Shown one piece after another: positions 1 to 12,475 of a stretch of DNA of 64,000 nt. Below the pieces are notes generated by a model. It was given only the letters and a program-made list of their open reading frames with translations, was not told where the DNA came from and searched no databases. The DNA is from Aptenodytes patagonicus. Taxonomy: Eukaryota; Chordata; Aves; Sphenisciformes; Spheniscidae. The stretch lies in contig NC_134970.1 in NCBI RefSeq assembly GCF_965638725.1, positions 7,980,001 through 8,044,000 on the forward strand, written 5' to 3'. Positions within the stretch are counted from its first letter, which is position 1, and each line of letters starts with the position of its first letter. The position numbers and the translations under genes are program-made.

Positions 1-3000
1 CAGGCCTTGGTGATCCCAAAGTGCTGTGAGTGTGCAGAAGGAGCGGGGGAAGCCTGGGAGGTTCCTGTGTGCAGGACGTGGCAGTGCTGCGTGGAGGAAC
101 TCCAGGGTCCCTTCCCATGGCTTCTGTTCCCCTGCTTTCCTCTGGGGTTTAAAGCCCCTGCACTGAAAGGGCGAGTATGTGGGAAGGGAAGGGCAGCGGC
201 TGCAGTGGAAAATGCTGGAGGGGAACAGGGCATTGAGGAGGAAAAGGTGCGACGGGGAGAAGGAGAGAAACAGTGGGGTGATTGAATCCAGATACCTCAA
301 GAGCACGGCTTGTCCTCGGATCCAGCTCTGGTCCTAGGCTGAGCCCTGCCGAGCCTGGGACTGCCCTTAAAGCAGGCTTGGGCGAGGGTGCAAGGAACCT
401 TCCTTGCTGCAGACTCTCAGGTGCTCCCTTGTCCTTTCTCCTGGTGCAGTTCTGGAGCAATGGTCAAAAGGGGTCAATACCTACTTCTGCAACCGGGAGC
501 AATGTCCCTTCCCTCGCAACGGGAAAGCGCAGCTCTGTGAAGACATTTACCCGGTCTTCCGTTACGCGGTGGTAAATTGGCTGGGCTGCGAGGAGGAAGA
601 GGTGAGAAGTGCTGCTTTCCACGCCTGGGGCCGCAGCAGGGATGTCCACGTCAGTGGGTCCGTCTGTGCCCGGTGGGGTGCGAGCAGAGGCGGGCAGGGA
701 AGGGAAGCGATCTGGGTGAGAAAGCACCCCAAGCCGGGAGCCTGCCAGCACATTGCCTGGGGCTGGAGGCTCCCTGGAGGGAAGCAGCCAAGTCCTGGGG
801 CCTTTCTGCAGGGAGGGCTGGGGTACCAGCATGGGGAAATGCTCTCTCTCCTCTGGAGCGAGCCCTTCTCCTGCAGGGCAGAAGGGAAAGGGAAACCCCT
901 CCCAGTGGGAAGGGCAGACTGGTGTCCAGGGGATGCTGAGCGCTAGGCAGACCTTCAGCCCTCCAAGCAGAGCCTCTCCCTTCCCTGTCCAGGACAAGCA
1001 GGCTGTCCTCGGGGCGGTGGCTGCCATGATGGGGGTCCTTCTGCATGAGGAGCAGCACCGAGAGCATGCCTGGGAGCAGCTCCTCTGGCTCCTGCACCAA
1101 TATCAGGAGGTCCGAGACACCTCTCGGGTCACCAAGGTGAGAAGTCGCGTCGGGCCCGGCATGGCTGCTGGGGTGGGCCTGAGCGAGTGGCACAAGGCAC
1201 TGGGGAGCTGTGGGGTGCCAGGGGGAGCTGGGCAGCCCTTCGAGAAGGAACAGGGAGAGCAGAGGAGGCCTGAGGCTTCCTGGGCTCTTTGGGCAAGAAA
1301 AGAGCAATGCCGGGGGGGGCGGGCAGGAGGGAGCCAAGAGTCCCCGAGGCTCATCTTCTCAGGAAGGGAGGCATTGGCACCTCCCTGGAGCTCTGTGTGC
1401 GGGAAGAGCTTTGCCCTAATGCCCAGGGCCACGTCCCGTCCCATCCAGTGAGGGGCAAGGTCTGACGAGTGGGAAGTGGTGGGAAACTGAGTTGTCAACA
1501 CCGGGCTCTCTTCAGAGGAAAGAGACCCTCCCGATGCTGCTCTGAGGGGAGGGCAAACAAGAAGCCCCATGCAGGAGGGTTTGGGCTTTTCCCTGGGAGG
1601 TGGTGTTAGGGACTCCCCTTATCCCACATGTGCTGCGTTTCTCCCTTCCCAAGTGACTTTTGGTGGCTTTAGCCTCCTCTTCCTCCCCCGTTCTCTTGTA
1701 GAGCCTCATCTATGTCCTGGAGACGCTGGAGGGAGTTCAGACCCCAATCCCACAGGGCATGGCTGTTGCCATCAGCACGGCTGTGCACCGCCAGGTAAGG
1801 GGAGCCTGCGCCCTGCCACCGGCCTGGGGCCTGCACACCTGATTGCCGTGGAGGGGAAAGACCTGCCAGCTGGCAGGGAAGGGAAAGGCAGGACAGGGCA
1901 GGGCAGGGCATCCCTCCGCCAGGATTTGTGAGCTGGGTGCCACGTGGGTGCCACGTAGGTGCCTTAAGGCTGCAGGAGGCCTGATCCTGGCGGTTTGGAA
2001 CGGGTCCAAGGGGCAGCCCGGTTCCCACAGCGATTTCCCTCTCAGCCAAGTCACAGGAGGACTCTGGGAGAGGAGGGCAGAGAGCACCGTCTCTTTTCAG
2101 TCCCCCTCAACGCTGACGCTAGTTTCTTTAAAACGGACCTTGTTCCCACAGCTCTCTGAGGTGACCAAAGAGCCTGGCCCGGCCCATAAGGCAGTGCTGT
2201 CCCGCTGCATCATTCTGCAGGGTAAGGAGAGGAGACTGGGCGATGCCCCGCCGTGCCATGGCAGCTCTCTCCCAGAGAGACCTCGGCGGTCGGCGGCAGC
2301 TGCCTGCTAATGCAGAACGCGATTTCTTCCCTGCAGCCCACATGTGCCCTGAGGAGACAGTCATGTTTCTGCACTCCCAGCTGAGTGGTGGGAGCGAGGC
2401 CGGCCGTGTGGCAGCCCTGGGCCTGCTGGGAGCGCTGGCCCACTCTGACGGTCAGTGCCATGGGCCAGAGACACGAGGCAGGGGTTGGGGCTACTGGGCT
2501 GAGAGCAGAAACGGGCTGAAAGTGGTACACCTGCACCCAAAAGGAGCTGCAAAGAGCAGGTCCCCCAGCTGAGCTGACGCCCTGTGACAGGGCTCGAGCT
2601 CTCCCCCGGCAGTTAGAAATGGTGGCACACCAAGGACGATGCTCCAAGCTCAGTAACACGGGTGGGCTGATGGGCGAGCGGGCGGGCTGGCACGCGCAGG
2701 AGCTGCTTGTACCCATGCCATTTCTCTCATGCTCTCTGTTACCATAGCTTTCAGTCCCTATAAAATTGCTGTGCCTCTAGAAACAGAGTTGCTCTGGGTG
2801 TGCCGCTGCCTCCTGTGAAGTCAGTCAGGCCCCGCTTTTCTGTCCCACTGGTGTATGAAAAGCTTGGAAGCTTCAAGGGATCCCTTCTGCCATCGGGGCT
2901 CTGCCTCAATGCACACTCTCTGTATCTCTTCCAGCACCTGCAACAAGAGAGAAGCTGCCCCAGGTGGTGGAGGCCGTGCGGTCGGTGTGCAACGACCCCA

Positions 3001-4195
3001 GTGCCCCGGTGAGCTGGTTTGGGAAGGGGCGGTGCTGCCAGGGCAGGCAGAGAAACCCTTTCCCTCGGGGCAGAGCCTGGCAAGGCCATAGCAGGAAGCA
3101 GCGGTTTGGGGTCTGACCTAGATGACCATTCCCTTTCCCCACTTCCTCGTGCTCCCCAGAGAGCTGATGGCAAGAGGTGCCGCTGCTGCTGGCGTGGGCA
3201 GGGCTGGGGTGCCTGAGGAAGCGCCGGCACGTTGCCCAGGTGGTGGGTGATGGCTCCTCACCGGGGAGAGCTGGCAGAGCAGAGTGGGGAGGTCATTGTG
3301 CTCTGCAGGGCAGATGCACGTCCAGCCTGGTGCTAAAGCCCATTCCTGAACCCAGGAGCAAAAGCTTCTGCCGTGCCCTTGTCATCCCTCCGCGAGCTAC
3401 AAAGGCTGCCCCCAAGTGAAGGCAGCTTCCCTTTGGGTTTTGAACAGGAGGGTCGTAACCACACTCTCCCCCTGGCAGGTGCGGAGGGCAGTTCTGGAGT
3501 TCATCAGGGAGCTGCTCAGCTCCGGCTCCCAGAGCTGCTGGGCATGGGATGTGGTGGGGCACATCTTCAACGAGTTCAGCCGGACCTCAGGCAGACTGGT
3601 AAGGGCAGAGTGGGACACCCGGGGCTTCGGCGGGTGCCTGGACTGTGCTGAGAGCTCCTGCAGGCATCCTTGACCATGGAGAGCTCCATGCTGCAGGGCC
3701 ATCAGCACCGGCACTGCCATCGGAGCGGCCTCCAAACGGCCATTCCTCCTCGTGGGTGTCTGTGCTGATGTTGGTGGAGATGTCAGTGGATGACGTGGGT
3801 TTGCACCTGGGCGTGCCACCCAGGACTGCGGGGCTGCCTGCATGCCCGACGGGCTGAGCTGTGTCCACAGGCACCTGCAGCAAAGCCGTCTTGCAAAGGG
3901 AGGGGCCTTGTAGGGACAGGACATCCTCCAGCCAATGCAGACAGGTGGGCCTGGCTAGAGGAGCTTTCTGTGGTGTTCTCGTGCTCTGGCCCTCCAAAGC
4001 ACGCCCTGCCCATCCGATAGCAGTCTGGGGACCCGTGTCCCTTCTGGCAAGGGGACAGGCCATTTGGCGGTCCCTTTGGTGAGTGTTTCCAGCTGGGCGC
4101 CCAGGAGATGAAGGCTGGGGATGGCCGAGCCTCCTGCTGACTTGCCGAGGATCTTCCCTCTGGCTGGAGCTTCCTTCCAGCCAGGGGATCTGTGT
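1..4195 (+). repeat. Left copy of near-identical large duplication
   Basis: This whole stretch, introns included, reappears at 59806-64000 at a constant offset of 59805. The differences I found are C317/T60122, C1010/T60815, C1241/A61046, A1457/G61262, T1661/C61466 and C2675/T62480; no indel was seen. The constant offset over introns excludes a retro-copy. Both ends are cut by the window, so the true extent is unknown. Confidence 0.95.
450..3598 (+). other. MROH copy A exons 6-12
   Basis: Exons read from splice signals: 450-601, 993-1136, 1702-1794, 2152-2221, 2337-2450, 2935-3008, 3479-3598. The first starts with two bases that complete a split codon (G|TT). Every exon ends at GTGAG, GTAAG or GTCAG. 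This block is the one repeated at 60255-63403. The only coding difference between the copies here is C1010 versus T60815, which is silent (Leu). Confidence 0.88.
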
Positions 4196-7100
4196 GCGTC
4201 GCTTTGCTCCGGGGCTCGGGGAGGCTCTGCTTTGGGAGCAGGGCGAAGGAAAGGGCTTCTGCATTCTCCTCCACATCCGTTGGGCTGGGCGTGCCGCTGC
4301 CAGGGCTGGCGCCGAGCACGCCCTGCTGAAGGGCACGTTCCTCACCTGTTTTGGTGGCACAACAGCAGCATTTGGGCCCTGGGGGACTGTGCAGACAAGC
4401 AGCGTCTCTCTCTGCTCCCAGGCTTGCCAGTCCTTCCCAGGGTCCGGGAACTGGTCCCCGAGCTGGGTCCGGCTGTCCTTGTCCTCTGCTCCCGGCAGGT
4501 TGGCGCAGCAGCACTGGTGGGACCGTGCCTGAGCCTCGTCGGTTGGGAGCTGAGAGTAACGGGGGTTTTGCCAACTCTGTCTTACAGGTGGCAGGAGGCC
4601 TTTTTGCCTGGGAAACCCCGGAGGAAGGAGCTCTTCAAGCCCTGTGCGTGGACATTCTGGGCTCGCTGGATGTCTCTCTGAGAGGGATGGCCAAAGTAAG
4701 TTGCCCTCTGCCCTGCTGCTGTGGTCACTTCTTGCCTTCAGGGCATTTTTCGTTGCGCTTCCTCATGCCCTGAACCTCTCCCCTCACGTGCGCTGAATCA
4801 GCACACAAGGCTCAGGGAAACGCAGACCATCCTTTTTGTCTTCGAGCTGAGTGGAAGTGCCAGTGTGGCGAATTGCCTGGTTCTTCTCTGCAGCTCCTGT
4901 GGCCGAGGCTGCTGCAGTATGTGGTGCCAGCCCAGTACAGCGGCATGCTGATCCCGCTCTCCCGCTGTCTCCAAGCCCTGGCTGAGAGACGGGAGAGAGC
5001 AGGATGCGAAGAAGAAGAGGAGGAGCCTGATGCCGTGGACTCCCAGGAGCAAGGTAGGAGCCCCAGTGAGTGCTGCTGGGTTTGGCTGGGTGCCGGGCCA
5101 GTCTGTGTTTACACGTGCCCTGCCAGCCCTGAGCAGGAGCCCAGGAGAACCAAAGGCTCTGCTGCTGGGCACGAGGGACTCTTCCCTGCATTGCCTCTCG
5201 CCTGGCGCAGAGGCCTGGCTCTCCTGCTCGCAGCGTGCTCCTGGTGAGCCGGGGCTCGTTCCTGGCCATGCTGGAGCTGACTTCATCTCATGCTGGGCAG
5301 CCCTTGGGAGTCCCCCCCGAGGCCAGCGCTGTGGCAGCGCAGCTGCTCTCAGCCCTCAGCCCTCTGCGGGGGCAAGGGAGGTGCGAGGGGCAGGGCATGG
5401 CAGGGGCTCGTCGGTCACCCAGCCTTTCTTCTTCCCCGCAGCCCAGCTGCCGACTCCCCAGGCCCTGCTGGCTCGACTGCTGGTGAGTAACGGGGCTCTG
5501 AGGAGAGAGCTTTTCTGGCCAGGGGTGGTGGGAGAGCCTGGGGCAGAGGTGCTTTTGAGGCCAGTGCCAGGAGCCCGCAAGGAGAAGGCAGTGCGCCTGA
5601 ACCTTCCTGGGCCCGTCGGGGATCCCACTCCTTTCTCGGGGCCAGCAGCACCCTGGGTGAAGCCATTGGATGCCCGCTGCTGGCCGGAGTGGCGCCGAGC
5701 TCCCAAGCTCCCTCCCGGGAGAAGCTGCAGCTCTGGCGGCAGGAGTGACCCTTCTCTCCTGCTCTCACCTAGGTGGTGGCGGCAGCTCCTCACAAGAGCG
5801 GCGAACGTGCAGTCACTGCATTGCAGCTGCTGCAGGCCCTCCACGGCAGGATCCACAGAGCCTTGGGGGCGGCGTGGGCGACCGAGATCCCCCTCCTGCT
5901 GCAGTACTTGGAAGGTAAAGCGCGGGAGGGGAGGGAGAGGCTATGGGGACAGAGAAGGGGCAGGGCAGCTTTCCAGTGTGACGGAGGGGAATTGTCCCCA
6001 GCTCCCCAGCACTTGCTCTGCTGCCTTTCCCCTCCCAGGGAGCCAGCACTGAGGCTGGGGGCAGCCGTTGATGTCCCCTAGGAGGGCAGGTCTTGGTGGC
6101 ACCCCCATGTCCTGGCTGGGATGGTGTCTGGGGCAGGGACAGGACTGGTGCTCCTGGAGGAGGTGCAGCCCCTGGCTTTGGAGGGCCGAGTCCCCAGGCC
6201 AGGCCAGGTTTGCAGCATCTGTCCTTGGCAATAGCCTGGGAGGAGGGCTGCAAATGGGCAGAAAGTGGTGGGTCATTCAGGAGAAAATGTGTGTTGCCGG
6301 TGCGTGCTGGCACTCAGTGGTCGGCGTTGTTCTGGGAGCTGCAGTCAAGCAGTGGGGATCAGCTGCGGTCAGTGCGTCCTTCCCCAACTTGAATGCAGTG
6401 GCTCTGACAAACGCCCCTGGGCTCCCTCCTGTGTCTTTGGCCTCACAAGGGCTTTGGCGCAGGTGCTTCTAGGGCCTTTCTAGCCTGATGGCCTGGGACT
6501 TTTGGGAGGTCTGACCGCAGAGGAGACCACTGGGCTCTTCTTTGGTGTGAGCTTAAATAGCAGCAAGGGCTTTTGCTTCCTCTTGCTTTCTAGGAAAAAC
6601 CGAGATCTCCCTGGACTCTGCAGAGTGGGAGCACCGTCTGCTTAAGGTATCGCATGCTTGGGGGAGAAGAGGGAGCAAACAAAATTGTGGGAGGAAGCTT
6701 GGGGCTGCCTGTGTAGGCACCAGGAGGTGGGGGCACCTCCTGAGCACCCTGCACCTCCCCCCACAGTAGGTGCCTGCCTGCTCAGAGGAGCTGCTCTCTG
6801 CACATGTGCCACGGCTGATGGCTAATGCCCTCTAACGCTGTGGCACACGCCTTAGCACTGCCTCCTCCTCCACATCTGGCGTGCCAGGGGGTCTCGCCTG
6901 AGGTGTTAGGAGAAGAGGGAGGCTGGAGAAAAGAGGGTTGGGTGGGGCAGGGGAAGAGACTGCCGTTCCCGGCAGCTCTCCCCCAGCAGTGTCCCGGGAC
7001 ATGTGAGTGTGGAAAGGGTCCTGGCCAAGGGCAGGGGAACACTCGGCTTCCTCTCCTGTTCCCCACAGTTCCTACAAGCGTCACTGGAGCCCATCGAGGA

Positions 7101-10100
7101 CAAGGCTTGGACCGTGGGCCTGAGCCAGGAGCTGAGCCAGCAGCTGGGCAGCTCTGCCCCTGGTTCCTGGGAGAAGGTGTGTCTCCTGCCCCGTGCTGGG
7201 GCTGGGGCTGGGGCTGGTGCCGGTGCTCTGCCCATGCAGGCGGTTTTCACTGCTTCCCCTTCCTTCACCCCCAAAGGCACTTCCTCCTGGGCTGCTCCAG
7301 TGGCTGGCTACAGCCTGGCACCACGGCTGGCCTCGCCTGCTCCCAGGGGCGGTCGGGTCCACCTGGGGCCAGCCCTCTCCTGACAGGTCGAGCCGTGACC
7401 GCATCTCGGGCTCGGCCTCTTCTCTTTCAGCTTTTCCTGTACAAGGCTCTTGGGACAGCACTGGCAGCTTGTCAGGACCTCAGACACGTCCAAGAGCAGG
7501 TGCTGAGGTTCCTTCAGGAGACAAACCCTGTGGAGCTGTCTGAGGCCCAGGTGAGGTGATGCTCATGTCCTGAGCATCCCCTGCCTGTTCCTGGGGGAGA
7601 GGGAGGGCTGCTCCAGACCTCCTTGATTTCCCCGTTGCTGCCATTCCCCCCTTGCTGCAACGTCCTGCCTGGCCGTTGTCACTGGCTGCAGCTGAGTGCC
7701 TGGGCTGGAGCCGACTCCCTGTTTCTCTGTGGTTGCAGGGAATGATTTTTGTTGTGTCCCACGCTGCCAAGAGCCACTTCCACCTGGTCTTGGACACAGT
7801 GACGATGTTCACCGCCGCTTTCACTAGAGACTGGTTTTATCAGACTTCCATGGGCTGGAAGGTAAAGGATCCAGGGTTTTGCTGTTTGGCTTTCCTTTTT
7901 TGGCCTTATTTCCACTTCTACACCTGCAGCAGCCAAACCGTGGCAGCTGTGTTTAGATAAGCCCTCTTGTAAGAGCTCCCTGAGACCTGTGTTTCAGAGG
8001 GGATGTCCTGGCATTGGGGCCCCTGAGGTGTCATTGGAAAGGACGGAGTTTGACACCTCGTGGATCAGAGCCGGCCGGCTGGGGCAGCTGCAGCAGTTGC
8101 TTGCATGCAGCCACGTTGCCCGTGACTTAACTTCAGCAGGAGCTGGCAAGAAGGGGGTGGGCATGGTGCGACACTCTGCCCCTTCCCCAAAGCTGAGGGC
8201 TGGGAGCAGGAGCCTGGTGAGGTCTCGCTGGCTCTGCCCCCCACCTGGGGGCCACGGGGAAGCCTTTCAGGGCAGGGCAGGGCCCTGCAGAGAGAGCGGT
8301 GCAGCCTGGCCTGGGCGGTGGGCAGACTGGGCTGATCTGCCCACTGGCACGCGTAGGCTGCGCGTCTCTAAGCAGGACCGTGACAGGCTATTTCAGATAC
8401 CTTTCCACAGAAAGCTTCCAGACAGCTCCCCAACCCCTCAAATCAGTGGTAAAACCACCAGCAGTGTGTGTGATGCTGGCTGCACCCTCCTCCTCAGTCC
8501 ATGCGAGAACCCACGCTGTGGGATGGGAACAGCTCCCGGCCCCAGAGCTCGCAGCTTGAGGAGTAGCTTGGGGAGCTGCTGGGAGGTGCCCAGGTGAACG
8601 AGGAGCTGGTGAGGGTGCAGGGCAGCGGCCTGCCGCAGGAGCCTGCGGGAGTCCTGGAGCTGATGTCTTGGGGCATCTCTGTCGACACAGATACAGCGGC
8701 GGCAGAACACGGGGAGAGCCCAGGCCACTTGCGCTGCTCTCATGCGCACCTACAGCGGCATTGCGCTGCGTGCCCCCAAGGAGCAGCTGCTCACCTGCGT
8801 GGATAAAGAAATCATGGGCAACATCCTGCGGCTCTCCAGAGCCAAACAGAGGGTAGGAGCGTGGGGCGTGCAGGGGCAGGGATGCCTGGGTGCCCTCGCT
8901 CCAGCCCCTCAGGGCTGGGGCATACCGAGATGGACGGTCTCTTTCTAAAGATCCCCCAAGGAAGGGTTTGTCCTCAACGTCCAGACCCCAAACCCCCACG
9001 GGTTCCATGCTCCTCTTCCCTGCCTCAGCCCTTCAAAGAGTTCAAGGGGTGCTTTGCTCTCTTTGGCCTCAGGACTTGCAGCTCAAGCTTGCCTTGGTGC
9101 AGAGCATCACTGAGGTCAGCAGCGCCATCCGGGCTGTGGGCGACTGCGGCAGCTTTGAGCTCTCCTTGAAGCAGGAGGCGACGCGGACCCTGCTGGTGAG
9201 TGCCTGTAGCCGGGGCAGTCACACGGGGGAGTTTTGGGCTGTGCCATGAGGCTGCTTTCCCCAGAGGCACAATGGTCTCTCGGCTTCATGCGAGCTCCTG
9301 GAGCTGTGTCCCGAGCTGGTGGGGCCCTTGGGCGCTGGTGCTGGGTGGCTATGGCTGGGGAGCAGGGTCCCTCCTGCGGTGCCTTTGGGGATCCATGGGG
9401 GTGACGGGGCAGGGCCTGTCAGTGGAGCCTGTCCCCGGGGGAGGCGGGAGGGCTGTCCCGTGCCCCTGCCCACTGCCAACTGTGCGCTTGTCTCTCTGGG
9501 ACTTGCAGGACTGGATAAAGGGGGAGCCCTGGGACTCCCTGGTGTATGGAGTGTTTCAGGCCCTGGAGGAGTTGAGGTGAGGTCTGTTCCCCAGGCTCCG
9601 GGGGCTCCCAGTGTGTCCCAGCCCCAGTGACCTTGAGCGTGGAGCCGGGAGCTGCTGGGGCTGTGGAGTGGGAGGGTGTTCCCCATTTCGGGTGTCTCCC
9701 GATGGAAGGGAGCCTCAGGGGTTCCTTAACCTGGGTGTGGGGGTTGCCTGCTGCCTGGGAGGAGGCAGGAATTGCTGGAGCTGAAGGCAGTGCTCGCTGG
9801 CATGGGCTGGGGATGTTGGATTTGGGGCCCTCGATTAGGAGGAACCCAGCTATGGTTTGAGCCACTCTGGAGAGGGCTAGTAAATCCCCTTTCTGTTTTC
9901 TCTTCCTTTTTCCTCTGGCCAGCAAGCTGAGGCCACCTCTGAGCAGGGAGGAAAGTCGCAACCTGCTGTCAGTGTGCTGCCAGAGTGTCTTGTCCTACCC
10001 TTCCAAGGAGCGGATGAACAAGGGAAGGAAGACAGTGAGGGCAGCTGTGAACGTGCAGGTACCCACCGGCCAGTGCCTGCCCACCTCTGGGTCAGGATCC

Positions 10101-12436
10101 CACCTCAGTGCGCCCTGGCAGCCCCCGTGATGCAGAACCTCAGCTCTCCTTTCCTCCTTTCAGCTTCTGCACAGGAGAGGCATGGAAGATCTGGGCCATC
10201 TCATAGAAAGCCTTCTGGAGGCAGAGGCCACCTCTGCCTGTTTTGACGATGTGGTCCACGTGAGTAGCCATGGGGCAACAGGGAAAGCGTCACAGGGGCA
10301 GGGAATCAAGGCCTTAGAGGGTGATAAGAGGTGGATACCTTTCCTATGGGAAAGTGGGGCTTTGGCTCCTCGCTCTGAGGCTGTGTGTCTGGCTGGGGCC
10401 AGGGCCTGAGCTGGGGGACAGGAGCGCCCGGCCACTGTGGCCTCAGGACAGGCAGAGAAGTGGGTCCTGCCAGAGGGAAAGCCAAGAGCCAGCCCTGAGC
10501 TGGGCGAGAGCAGCCTGGGGGAAGGCTGGAGTGGGGAGACGCTGGCAGGGAAGCAACACCTGGCTCAGGGCAGAGGCAGCTGGAGAGAGCAAGGCGGTGG
10601 AGGCAGCAGTGCCAGTGCTCGGTGGGGCTGGGGGCTGTGCCGGGAAGGGGCCAGAGAAGGAGGGAGAGGGAGAGGGATCTCAGGGAGAGAAAGATGCCTG
10701 TTGCGAGAGAGATGCACCCTGCCTCAGGTCCTGAAGGGCTGGCTCACCTCAGCCCAAGAATGGGAGCGGGAGAGAGCCCTGCGGGTTTGCGCCCACGTGC
10801 TGGGAGCTTGCAAGGAGCGGTTTGAGCTCATGGTGAGTAGGGACCCCCCGTGTGCCCCGGTGCCCCCTCCCCACCATTCATGGCCCCGGAAGGGAGCCCT
10901 GCCTGGCCAGGTGCTGGGTTTCAGGGCTCCTGGGATTATGGGGCAGCCCTCCTGCCTGCCCCTCTGCCCGGTCGCTGCTCAGGGAGCAGGACGGGCGGTA
11001 GGGGCCAGTGGGTGCTGGGGCTGCCTGCGACCCTTTTCCTGCCGCTCTCCCCTGCAGCGAGGACATCCTTGCAAGCAGTTTGGCTCTCTGGTGGGCCTGC
11101 TGGGGACTCTGACCAGCGGCTGCCTGGCCGCATCCTGCCAGAGGGCATGGGTCTGCCTTGGCTACCTTCTCCAAATGCAAGGTGAGGAGAGCGGGCGCTT
11201 CCCAGCCTTGCTCAGCCTGATCCTCCCTCCCTTCCTGGCTTGGCACCACCGGGATCCTGCAGGGCCAGGCCCCATCCCCAGGAGGGAAGGGGGAGGCAAT
11301 GTGCTCCGCTGGTTTTGTGCCCCCACCCTGTTAACTCTCTGCCTCCCCGGCCATCTCAGGAAGGATCCCTGGGAAAGGGTTGCTGAGTCCCACCTCCTTG
11401 GGGCACGTGTGATGTTGGGTGGTCAGGGCCATCCCCACTGCTGTCTGAGAGCAGGATGTTGTCACTAGCGCTGGGGACTGTCCCCCTCCATGTCTGTCCC
11501 CCTCCACGTTCCAGGGAAGACAGAGGGTGGTCAGACAGCTTGCTCGGATGAGGTCCCTGACGTTTCAGAGGGTGCCTCCCCCCTTGCTCCCTGCCCTGAG
11601 CCTGGGGAGACAGGCAGCTACCCAGGCAGTGTCTCCAAACTCATCCCTGCCAGGGAAGAAGTCTCCTGCCGAGCACAAGAGAGGAAACCAATTTGCTGCC
11701 CAGAGCAAACTGGGCAGGGAGGAGGGATCTGAGCTGCAGGCCCGGAGCGTGCTGCAAAGGGTTGTGTTTGAACCCTTTCCTCTTCAGGCAGCAGGGTCTG
11801 CCTGTGCTGAGGAAGTCACAGGGAGGTTTCCCGCCTCCCAGAGATGATGGTGGCCTGTGCGGGAATAGGGGACACAGCTGCTGGGAGCAGAGGCCAGTGG
11901 CTGCTGAAACCCTGAAGCCCCAGCAAACAGTTCAAGGAGGAAGAGGGGTCTTTCCAGCCCGGGATTTGTCAGCCGTTTATCAGGCTCAGGAAATCCTGCT
12001 GCACTGAGTTCAGGAGGGCCCTGGGTTTCCCTGTGGCCTTCACTGCCGCCACTTGGGTTCTCCTGGCCCCTCTCAGTATCTGGGGCCAAAGGCTGGGTTT
12101 CTGGGTTTCTGCAGACGTGACTCCTCTTTTCTCCTGGTGTTTGTTCCAGCCAAGACCATGAAGGTGGTGCCTCAGGCAGATGAGATCAGGTGCCTGTGTG
12201 AGGAGCCGAACAGCCCAGACACCAAGACTCTGGCAGACAGCTGTGCCACAATAGCAAAGGTAACTGGCCCCAAAACAATGGGGTGGGGGCCCAGCTCCCG
12301 GACTCCTGCACGTCTCCCTGCTCCCCTCCAGAGTCTCTTGCTGTCTCCAGAGCGAGCTGTCCAGGACGGCTGTTGTTAGCAAGTAGCAGGAGGCTTTGAG
12401 ACAAGACTGTCCTTTAGGCATGCTGTAGCAGATACT

Positions 12437-12475
<39 letters not shown>

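Noticed and set aside
8594-8806. Frame MNEELVRVQGSGLP as an extra MROH exon
   Set aside because: It overlaps the clearly homologous exon at 8706 in another frame and cannot be joined in phase.
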